A stretch of DNA of 64,000 bases from Oscillospiraceae bacterium (GTDB taxonomy: Bacteria > Bacillota > Clostridia > Oscillospirales > Ruminococcaceae), in NCBI GenBank assembly GCA_017435045.1, contig JAFSFT010000008.1:21864-85863 (forward strand). The letters run 5' to 3'. Positions 43,001 to 50,336 of this stretch are shown here, one piece after another. How positions within the stretch are numbered: position 1 is the first letter of the stretch; each line of letters opens with the position of its first letter. The notes under the pieces were generated by a model. It was not told the origin of the DNA and ran no database searches. It was given only the letters and a program-made list of their open reading frames with translations. The translations under genes were made by a program, and so were the position numbers.

Positions 43001-43289
43001 GGGCCGTTACGGGCTTATAAAGAACGACGGTAAATTCAAGTCTGTGCCGGGCAGCGTAATGGTAAGCGAAAAGATGTTTGACGCTGTGCTGGGACACACA
43101 AAAGATAAAATAGAGGAGATGGCACGCAATGTATATGGCGGCCATTTTGACAATATACCTATGGACCTGGGCGCAGGGCAGACAAGCTGTCAGTGGTGCG
43201 GTTACAGAATTATATGCCGCAACTTTGACAGGATAAAGCCCAGACTGCCTGCGGAATTTAACGTAAAGGAGGAAGAAAAGGATGAGTAG
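40074..43289 (+). CDS. addB: Helicase-exonuclease AddAB subunit AddB
   Basis: The 1071-residue protein has a P-loop GTAGTGKS (7-14), inactive-helicase-like middle domains and a C-terminal RecB-type nuclease with [29 protein letters not shown] (Asp and DYK catalytic residues). The nuclease iron-sulfur cluster cysteines are one at YYKCAFGYF and three near the end in [13 protein letters not shown]. With AddA it resects double-strand breaks for recombination. Length is slightly under the usual 1150. It overlaps addA by eight bases. Confidence 0.95.
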   Translation: [1071 protein letters not shown]

Positions 43290-46200
43290 AAGCTGGACAC
43301 CACAGCAGCTGGAAGCCATACAGGCTGACGGTACGCTTACTGTGCTTTCTGCTGCGGCAGGCAGCGGAAAAACCACTGTTCTCGTGGAAAAGGCTCTCCG
43401 TATGCTGCTGGATAAGGAAAACCCCACACCTGCGGACAGGCTGCTTATCGTAACCTTTTCCAATGCCTCCGCAAAAGAGTTCCGCAACCGTATCGAAAAG
43501 GGAATAAACAAGGCTATAAAGGAAAATCCTGACGATAACTATATAAAATCACAGAAAGCGGCACTGCAGAAAGCGGACATATCCACAATACATTCCTTCT
43601 GCATAAGGCTGGTAAGAGAAAACTTTGAAAAACTGGACATAGCTCCGGATTTTACCATCTGTGACGAGGCAAAAAGCCTTGTTATACACAACCGTGCCAT
43701 AGATATGGCTATGGAATACGGCTATACACTGCCCGATTTCTGCCGTTATGTTACATTGTTCGGCAAATCAAGTCAGGATAAAAAGATAAGAGAATTTCTG
43801 AAGGAGATGTTCTACTACTTTTCCGCACTGCCTTTCCCTGAAAAAAAGGCACGGGAACTGTGCGAAAAATCAGTGACCGACGATTTTGAAAACAGTGCGG
43901 TTTACAGCTATCTGTGTAAGGATATTGAGGAACAGATAGGCTATGCAAGGCACCTTCTTGAAAGGGAAAAGCACTATCTGTACCTTGGTGATGTGCAGGA
44001 ATATGCCGCAGGCATTGCAAAAAATGAAAATGTAGTAAACGAGATGCAGGCGGCACTTGAAGCAGGTGACAGCCGGAAACTGTGTGAAGTTTCGGGAGCA
44101 AAGCTGCACTCTCTCGGCAGGGTGAAGAACAAGAGCTCGGAATCGGTGACCATATCAGAGCTCAATAAAACTTTTGCCAAAGCCTTAAGTGATATAGCAG
44201 AGGATGCCGCATTCCTCGACAAGGAACTTTATTACGAACAGTCCTCCCAGACAAAGCACTATATCCGCGCAATAACCGATGTATTTATCTTCTATTCACA
44301 GAAGCTTATGGAGATAAAGAAAAAGGAGAAAACCTTTGAGTTTTCTGATTTTGAACATTTTGCAGTACAGCTTCTGATAAATGAAGACGGCAGCAGAACC
44401 GAACTTGCAGCAGCACTTTCGGAGAAATACATCAAGATAATGGAGGACGAATTTCAGGACACCAGCTATGTTCAGGATATGATATTCAACACCATAGCAA
44501 AGGATGATGAGTCCAACCTTTTTGTGGTGGGGGATGTAAAGCAGTCCATCTATGGCTTCCGCAAGGCTTCGCCGCAGATTTTGCTGGAAAAACGTTCCCG
44601 CGGTATAAATAACCCTGAAAAGGCAAAAACCATCGTATTGCCAAACAACTTCCGCAGCGAGGTAAGGGTTATCAAAGGCGTCAACCTTATCTTTGAAAGA
44701 ATAATGACAGAGGGGCTGGGCGGTGTAAACTACTCTGACGGAGAACAGCTTGTGCCTGCACCGAACCGTGCAGACGGCGGCGGTGTGGGTACCGGTATCA
44801 TGATTTCGCCCAATAACGAGGAAAAAATGGTTGCCGAAAGAATTCACCGCATGGTGGAGGATGGTTACGAAATTGATGACGGCGGCACAGTGAGACCGGT
44901 AAAATATGACGATTTCTGTGTTCTGCTGCGCAACCGTAAAAACTTTCAGAAGTTTGTGGATGCCTTTAAAGAATGGGGCATACGCACCTTTGTAAAAGAC
45001 GACCAGCCGCTGCTGCAGAAACCGGAAATTCAAAGCATCACAGCATTGCTGCGGGTTATAAACAATCCTACCCAGGAGGTTTACCTTACAGCGGGTATGT
45101 TCGGCGATATCTTTGACTTTACGCTGGACGAAATACTGACAATGAAGCTGACAGACAAGCACGAAAATCTGTACCGTCTTGTGGCTTCATCCCAAAACCC
45201 AAAAGCGGTAAGCTTTATGGAACAGCTTAAGGACTTTGCCTTTGCGGCAAAAATTTATTCTCCTGACAAGCTTATTGACTATATTGTAAATGTAACGGGA
45301 TACTATACAAAGCTGAGCTTCTGCGAGGACGGAAGCGAAAAAAGGGAGAATATACGCCGCTTTATCAGCTTTGCAAAAAAATATATAAAGGATTATCAGA
45401 GCACACTGGGCGATTTTCTCCGCTATCTCGACCTCTGTCTCGAAACGGGCAAAAATTCCGATACAATGTCTTTCCAGCCGCCTAACACAGTGGCAATTAT
45501 GACAATGCACAACTCCAAGGGGCTGGAATTCCCGATATGCTTTGTAAGCGGACTCGGCACACAGTTCAACAGGCAGGACCGCACAAAACGACTGCTCATG
45601 GATACCGAGCTTGGCATAGCAACCTACGCCAACGAAAAATTCGGCTACAACCGCTCCACGGCAGGGGTGCAGGCAATAAGAAAAAAACTGCTGCGTTCCC
45701 TTGCGGATGACGAGATGCGCCTTTTGTACGTTGCTCTTACCCGTGCAAAAAACAACCTGTTCCTCACTGCAGAGTTTACAAGGCTGCTTACAAAAAATAC
45801 CATCATAAAGATGTATGAAAAAAGCGGCATAGAGCCTAACGAGTACGCTTTGCGCAAGGCAAATACTCCGATGGAGTGGATTATAGTTGCCAGCATGGTA
45901 CATCCACATCTGTTCAAGGACTTCTTTGAGGCAAACAGGGAGCATATCTTAAAGGAAAACAAGCCCAAAAAGAAAAAGGCATCGGATAAAAAGGCTGCAC
46001 AGACAGAAGAAAAAGCTGCAGCAGAGCAGACAGCACTGCAGGAGACAGAAGGTGCACAGGCACGGCAGAATGACGCACAGGAGAATGTACAGAATGATGC
46101 ACAGCAGGATGTACAGACTGTATACGCAGAGCAGCACACAGAGGCGGAATATGACCGCTTTATGACATTTGAGGTTGTAATGGGCTGGGATGGCTTTGAG

Positions 46201-46878
46201 CTGACAAAACAGGAAGAAACGGCCCAGATAAAGCTGGATACGAAAAAGGCAATGAAAAATCTTGCGTATGTGTATCCGGATACCGCACGTACAAAGCTGC
46301 CGATAAAGGTTTCCGTAGGCGAGGTTGCAAAAGCCCCCCACGCTGTAACACTGCGAAAGCCGGACTTTGTAAAGCAACAGCATTTTTCTGCCGCACAGAA
46401 AGGCACGCAGATGCACCTTTTTGCACAGCACAGCGATATCCTTATGGCAAGAATAGATGCAGCTGCAGAGATAGAACGTCTGCACAGCAAGGGAATTGTG
46501 GATAAAAATCTGCTGAATAAAAAGCAGATAGAAACATTTATCGCAAGCGATGTTGCCGAAATTATGCTGAATGGGGAAAAACTTTATAAGGAAAAGGAAT
46601 TTCTTGTTTCCGCCAATGCCCGTACAGTTCTCGGCGATGACAGCTATGAGGGAGAAAGCATCCTTATACAGGGCGTTATCGACTGTCTGGTTATGAACGG
46701 CAGAAACGCTGTGGTAATAGACTACAAGACCGACAGGGTGGACAGCATGAAACAGCTTTACGAAAGATATTCAAGACAGCTGGAAATGTACCGCTTTGCC
46801 GCTGAAAGTCTGTACGAAACCGACAGTGTAAAATGCATAATATACAGTTTTTACCTTGGGGAATATATGGAGTTTTAG
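43282..46878 (+). CDS. addA: Helicase-exonuclease AddAB subunit AddA
   Basis: The 1198-residue UvrD-family helicase/nuclease has Walker A SAAAGSGKTTVL (about 21-32), the DEFQDTS box (motif II), VGDVKQSIYGFRKASP (motif III), MHNSKGLEFPICFVSG (motif V) and ALTRAKNNLFLTAEFT (motif VI). The C-terminal nuclease reads GVIDCLVMNGRNAVVIDYKTDR. Between helicase and nuclease (about residues 890-955) lies a Lys/Ala/Gln-rich low-complexity stretch, including QNDAQENVQNDAQQDVQ, that looks like a flexible linker not common in the family. The gene ends with TAG. It is cotranscribed with addB. Confidence 0.95.
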   Translation: MSRSWTPQQLEAIQADGTLTVLSAAAGSGKTTVLVEKALRMLLDKENPTPADRLLIVTFSNASAKEFRNRIEKGINKAIKENPDDNYIKSQKAALQKADISTIHSFCIRLVRENFEKLDIAPDFTICDEAKSLVIHNRAIDMAMEYGYTLPDFCRYVTLFGKSSQDKKIREFLKEMFYYFSALPFPEKKARELCEKSVTDDFENSAVYSYLCKDIEEQIGYARHLLEREKHYLYLGDVQEYAAGIAKNENVVNEMQAALEAGDSRKLCEVSGAKLHSLGRVKNKSSESVTISELNKTFAKALSDIAEDAAFLDKELYYEQSSQTKHYIRAITDVFIFYSQKLMEIKKKEKTFEFSDFEHFAVQLLINEDGSRTELAAALSEKYIKIMEDEFQDTSYVQDMIFNTIAKDDESNLFVVGDVKQSIYGFRKASPQILLEKRSRGINNPEKAKTIVLPNNFRSEVRVIKGVNLIFERIMTEGLGGVNYSDGEQLVPAPNRADGGGVGTGIMISPNNEEKMVAERIHRMVEDGYEIDDGGTVRPVKYDDFCVLLRNRKNFQKFVDAFKEWGIRTFVKDDQPLLQKPEIQSITALLRVINNPTQEVYLTAGMFGDIFDFTLDEILTMKLTDKHENLYRLVASSQNPKAVSFMEQLKDFAFAAKIYSPDKLIDYIVNVTGYYTKLSFCEDGSEKRENIRRFISFAKKYIKDYQSTLGDFLRYLDLCLETGKNSDTMSFQPPNTVAIMTMHNSKGLEFPICFVSGLGTQFNRQDRTKRLLMDTELGIATYANEKFGYNRSTAGVQAIRKKLLRSLADDEMRLLYVALTRAKNNLFLTAEFTRLLTKNTIIKMYEKSGIEPNEYALRKANTPMEWIIVASMVHPHLFKDFFEANREHILKENKPKKKKASDKKAAQTEEKAAAEQTALQETEGAQARQNDAQENVQNDAQQDVQTVYAEQHTEAEYDRFMTFEVVMGWDGFELTKQEETAQIKLDTKKAMKNLAYVYPDTARTKLPIKVSVGEVAKAPHAVTLRKPDFVKQQHFSAAQKGTQMHLFAQHSDILMARIDAAAEIERLHSKGIVDKNLLNKKQIETFIASDVAEIMLNGEKLYKEKEFLVSANARTVLGDDSYEGESILIQGVIDCLVMNGRNAVVIDYKTDRVDSMKQLYERYSRQLEMYRFAAESLYETDSVKCIIYSFYLGEYMEF

Positions 46879-46936
46879 TCAAAATGTAAAACTGCGGAAA
46901 ACCTTGAAAAATAAACAAAAAACTTGAATTTTCCTA

Positions 46937-46965
46937 TTGACAAATACCGCTTTGGTGGCTATAAT
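46937..46965 (+). promoter_or_regulatory. Promoter of the infC operon
   Basis: Perfect TTGACA, a 17-base spacer and perfect TATAAT, as expected for ribosomal protein genes. Confidence 0.88.
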
Positions 46966-46979
46966 ATTTAAAGCAATAA

Positions 46980-47115
46980 AGTAGACACGTAGTAAACGTG
47001 CTCACCTTGCATCGCCACAGGAGCGGTCGGGTCAATAAATGGAAGCCCTTTGTCAAAGGGGAAATTTCGGTTTATTCTGAGCGCGTATTTACAGATACGC
47101 GCTTTTGTTTTTGCT
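46980..47115 (+). promoter_or_regulatory. Structured leader with terminator before infC (L20-leader type)
   Basis: About 160 bases of untranslated leader separate promoter and infC. It contains ACACGTAGTAAACGTG-type pairing near the 5' end, an AGCCCTTTGTCAAAGGGG hairpin at about 47043-47060 and a final GCGCGTAT / ATACGCGC stem followed by TTTTGTTTTT (47081-47115), a clear terminator in front of the gene. Firmicutes infC-rpmI-rplT operons are attenuated by free L20 binding to such leaders. The mechanism here is inferred from position and the terminator. Confidence 0.75.
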
Positions 47116-47139
47116 AAGATTAATTGGAGGTGCTTTATC

Positions 47140-47658
47140 ATTAGTACAAAAAAAGAACTTGAAATCAACGAAGAGATTCGTGATAAGGAAATCAGAGTTA
47201 TCGGTGCAGACGGCAGCCAGATGGGGATTATGTCTGCAGAACAGGCATTAAAGCTTGCAGAAGAAGCAAATATGGACCTTGTAAAAATTGCTCCTACAGC
47301 AGTTCCACCGGTTTGCAGAGTTATGGACTACGGCAAATACCGTTTTGAACAGCAGAAAAAGGAAAAAGAAAACAAGAAAAACCAGAAGGTTGTTGAAACA
47401 AAAGAGGTTCGTCTGTCCATCAACATTGATACAAACGATTTCAACACAAAAGTTAATCAGGCTAACAAGTTCCTTAAAAGTGGTGATAAAGTTAAAGTTT
47501 CCATTCGTTTCCGTGGCAGAGAGATGGCACATTCCAAGCTTGGTCTGGACGTTATGCAGCGTTTCGGCGAAGCTATTGTAGGCGGCACAATCGAAAAGCC
47601 AGCGAAACTTGAAGGCAGAAATATGCTTATGTTTATTGCCCCAGCACACAACAAATAA
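47140..47658 (+). CDS. infC: Translation initiation factor IF-3 with an ATT start
   Basis: The 172-residue protein binds the 30S subunit and checks start codons. [23 protein letters not shown] at the N terminus, [19 protein letters not shown] and the C-terminal domain with [16 protein letters not shown] are typical. No ATG precedes the conserved N terminus within reach of the GGAGGTG (47126-47132); the codon eight to nine bases after it is ATT at 47140, the non-standard start known for infC in many bacteria, which lets IF-3 control its own synthesis. An upstream ATG at 47050 would be inside the leader hairpins. Confidence 0.93.
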   Translation: MSTKKELEINEEIRDKEIRVIGADGSQMGIMSAEQALKLAEEANMDLVKIAPTAVPPVCRVMDYGKYRFEQQKKEKENKKNQKVVETKEVRLSINIDTNDFNTKVNQANKFLKSGDKVKVSIRFRGREMAHSKLGLDVMQRFGEAIVGGTIEKPAKLEGRNMLMFIAPAHNK

Positions 47659-47678
47659 AAGGTAGGAGGAAATTTTCC

Positions 47679-47882
47679 ATGAATAAGTACAAAATCAAAA
47701 CACACACAGGTGCTAAAAAAAGATTTAAAATGACAAAAAACGGCAAACTTAAAAGAGGCAAAGCTTTTAGAAGCCATATCCTGACAAAAATGTCCACAAA
47801 AAGAAAAAGAAACCTCAGAAAAGGTGGCTACGCAGACGCAACAAACGCAAAAGTTATCAAAAAACTCTTGCCTTATATGTAA
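47679..47882 (+). CDS. rpmI: 50S ribosomal protein L35
   Basis: The 67-residue basic protein has the L35 pattern [44 protein letters not shown]. The normal ribosome site AGGAGG is present. Highly biased codons. Second gene of infC-rpmI-rplT. Confidence 0.97.
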   Translation: MNKYKIKTHTGAKKRFKMTKNGKLKRGKAFRSHILTKMSTKRKRNLRKGGYADATNAKVIKKLLPYM

Positions 47883-47933
47883 TTTGCAGCTGGCACACTT
47901 AACTTATTGATAGATTAAAGGAGAAATAGAGAA

Positions 47934-48287
47934 ATGGCTCGTATTAAAGGCGCGATGATGACTCGCAAAAGAAGAAATAAAACACTCAAACTTGCAAAAG
48001 GTTACTACGGTTCCAAATCCAAACACTTTAAAATGGCTAAACAGCAGGTTATGAAAAGCGGTAACTACGCTTTCGCTGGCCGCAAACAGAAAAAACGTGA
48101 CTTCCGTCGTCTCTGGATCACAAGAATTTCTGCAGCTGTTAAAATGTACGATATGAACTACTCCACATTTATGAACGGCCTCAAAAAAGCAGGTATCACA
48201 CTCAACAGAAAAATGCTTTCTGAACTTGCTATCAACGATGCAGCAGCATTTGCTTCCCTCGTTGAAACAGCTAAAAAAGCTCTGTAA
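47934..48287 (+). CDS. rplT: 50S ribosomal protein L20
   Basis: The 117-residue protein is needed early in 50S assembly and in Firmicutes represses its own operon by binding the leader. [30 protein letters not shown] is the typical basic N-terminal extension, and [31 protein letters not shown] the globular part. Length matches the family. A terminator follows. Confidence 0.98.
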   Translation: MARIKGAMMTRKRRNKTLKLAKGYYGSKSKHFKMAKQQVMKSGNYAFAGRKQKKRDFRRLWITRISAAVKMYDMNYSTFMNGLKKAGITLNRKMLSELAINDAAAFASLVETAKKAL

Positions 48288-48297
48288 TTAATAATAA

Positions 48298-48334
48298 TTA
48301 CGCTCTGGCGCTTTGCGTCAGGGCGTATCTTTGT
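48298..48334 (+). terminator. Intrinsic terminator after rplT
   Basis: ATTACGCTCTGGCG / CGTCAGGGCGTAT near-perfect stem followed by a short T-rich tail. Confidence 0.75.
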
Positions 48335-48352
48335 ATTTAAAGATAGTTTGAA

Positions 48353-48391
48353 ACGCTGATTCCAAGGCACAGGTGTGCCCTGAATCAGCGT
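48353..48391 (+). other. Nested hairpin before the SpoU methyltransferase gene
   Basis: A 10-base outer stem, ACGCTGATTC / GAATCAGCGT, encloses a second GGCAC / GTGCC stem. It is followed by A residues, not T, so on this strand it is not a terminator; it may be a leader structure. Confidence 0.45.
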
Positions 48392-48442
48392 AAAAAAGTG
48401 TTTTTAACTACTTATATATATGCAATTTTTCGAGGTGCTCAG

Positions 48443-49213
48443 ATGCTTAATGTTATACAAAGCAAGGACAATCCAAAGATAAAAAATGCCATAAAACTTT
48501 CAAAGGATGCAAAGCTGCGCAGCGAAAGCGGTCTGTTTTTTGCATCCACCCCAAAGGTGGTTATGGACATTATTGCCGCAGGCTTTACTGCGGAAAGTCT
48601 GTTTTTTATGCAGGACGAATATGATATATATGCCGACAGACTGGAAAATCAGCCGGTGTACATCATCACCGATGCGGTTAACCAGAAGCTCAGCGAGGAC
48701 AAGACAAGTCAGGGTGTTTTTGGTATCTTCCGTATGAAAAAGCCTGATATCAGCAAAATCTTTTCTGCAAAAAAACTCATTGTTCTTGAGGATGTGCAGG
48801 ACCCGGGCAATATGGGTGCAATTATGCGTACCGCACTTGCCTTCGGGTATGAAAACATTGTCATCAGCACAAAATGTGCGGATATCTACAGCCCAAAAGT
48901 TCTGCGCAGCAGTATGACAGCCAGCGTAAAGCTGAATGTGTACAAGGTAAAAGATGTTCCCACTCTTGTAAAAGACCTTGGAGACAAAGGCTTTTCCACT
49001 GTGGCAACCTGCCTTGAGAACTCAAAGGAGCTGGGCAGCGAAAAAATATCATTGCCTGTTGCAGTGCTTATCGGCAACGAGGGCAACGGACTTTCCAGAG
49101 ATACAATTGCAGCATCCACACACAAGGTTAAAATCCCTATGAGTGAACAGATAGAATCCCTCAACGCAGCAGTTTCTGCCAGCGTTATGATGTGGGAGTT
49201 AAGAGGAGAATAG
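48443..49213 (+). CDS. TrmH/SpoU-family RNA methyltransferase
   Basis: The 256-residue knot (SPOUT) methyltransferase has an N-terminal substrate-binding domain (about 1-95) and SPOUT motifs: VLEDVQDPGNMGAIMRTALAFG (motif 1), the AVLIGNEGNGLS motif 2 and IPMSEQIESLNAAVSASVMMWE motif 3. It 2'-O-methylates rRNA or tRNA; the RlmB/TsnR-like YsgA group is the closest match. I chose the ATG at 48443 after CGAGGTG; an upstream ATG at 48398 has no ribosome site. Its end overlaps the possible dprA start region. Confidence 0.92.
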   Translation: MLNVIQSKDNPKIKNAIKLSKDAKLRSESGLFFASTPKVVMDIIAAGFTAESLFFMQDEYDIYADRLENQPVYIITDAVNQKLSEDKTSQGVFGIFRMKKPDISKIFSAKKLIVLEDVQDPGNMGAIMRTALAFGYENIVISTKCADIYSPKVLRSSMTASVKLNVYKVKDVPTLVKDLGDKGFSTVATCLENSKELGSEKISLPVAVLIGNEGNGLSRDTIAASTHKVKIPMSEQIESLNAAVSASVMMWELRGE

Positions 49214-49215
49214 CG

Positions 49216-50289
49216 TTGGATTTGTACAATATCTGGCTGTCTATGGTTATCGGTGCAAATCCGTCCAACGGCAGCGAAATTGTAAAAAGAGGCATAGACC
49301 CGCAGGAACTTTACGAAAACCGCAGAAGCTGGCACAACTATGGCTTTTTTACCGTAAGACAGATGGAACGTGCACTGGAAGTGCCGCTTACAGCCGCAAA
49401 AACCGTGTGGGAAAAACACAATGAACACGGCATTATGTCGGTTAACTATACAGATATGGACTATCCCGTATGCTTTATGGATATTCCGCAGGCACCTGTG
49501 GTGCTGTTTTACAAAGGGGATATATCCCTGCTGGAAGATGAGTACCGCGTGGCGGTTGTAGGCAGCCGTCATCCTGACCGTGACGGCACAAAAATCTGCA
49601 CAGATATGTGCAGGGCACTGGCAGAAAACGGAATTACCATAATCAGCGGTCTGGCACAGGGTATGGACACCATCAGCCATATTGCGGCATTGGAAAACAG
49701 CGGCAGGACAGTTGCCTTTATCGGCACCAGCCTTGATAAATACTACCCTGCAAGCCACCGCAGATTTCAGGAAGAAATTGCGGAAAAAGGCTGTGTTGTA
49801 AGCGAATATCACATAGACGCATTTACAAACGGCACGGCATTTCTGGAGCGTAACCGTCTTATTGCCGCAGCAGGCGATATTGTCTGCGTAATGCAGGCAA
49901 AGGCCAAAAGCGGCACCCTTTCAACAGCCAAAAAGGCACAGGAATACTCAAAGGAACTGTTTGCGGTTCCGGGCAGCATTCTCAACCCTCTGTACGACGG
50001 CACCAACCAGCTTATACAGGATGGTGCTTATCCGCTGCTCAGACCAAGCGATGTGCTTATCCACTTTGGGCTGGAGGAAAAGGCAAAAAGCAAAGGCAGA
50101 AAACCAAAACCCAGACTTACACCAATTGAACAGCAGATATACGATGCTATGGGCAGACAGACAAAGAGCGCACAGCAGATTTATGAGCAGACAAGAATAC
50201 CGATAGTGCAGATTAAAGCACTGCTCACAAAAATGGAGCTGGACGGCGTCATAAAGATGGTATCTGCAGGCGTATACTGCACAAAATAA
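49216..50289 (+). CDS. dprA: DNA processing protein DprA with a TTG start
   Basis: The 357-residue protein loads RecA onto incoming single-stranded DNA. It has a SAM-like N-terminal domain, the Rossmann-like core with VAVVGSRHPDRDGTKICTDM, IISGLAQGMDTISHIAALE and FLERNRLIAAAGDIVCVMQAKAKSGTLSTA, and a C-terminal winged helix (about 290-357). I placed the start at TTG 49216, seven bases after GAGGAG; an ATG at 49192 lies before that ribosome site, inside the methyltransferase gene. Confidence 0.92.
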   Translation: MDLYNIWLSMVIGANPSNGSEIVKRGIDPQELYENRRSWHNYGFFTVRQMERALEVPLTAAKTVWEKHNEHGIMSVNYTDMDYPVCFMDIPQAPVVLFYKGDISLLEDEYRVAVVGSRHPDRDGTKICTDMCRALAENGITIISGLAQGMDTISHIAALENSGRTVAFIGTSLDKYYPASHRRFQEEIAEKGCVVSEYHIDAFTNGTAFLERNRLIAAAGDIVCVMQAKAKSGTLSTAKKAQEYSKELFAVPGSILNPLYDGTNQLIQDGAYPLLRPSDVLIHFGLEEKAKSKGRKPKPRLTPIEQQIYDAMGRQTKSAQQIYEQTRIPIVQIKALLTKMELDGVIKMVSAGVYCTK

Positions 50290-50336
50290 AAATACAAAAA
50301 ATCAAAACAAGCAAAACTACCTTTCAAGGAGGCAAA

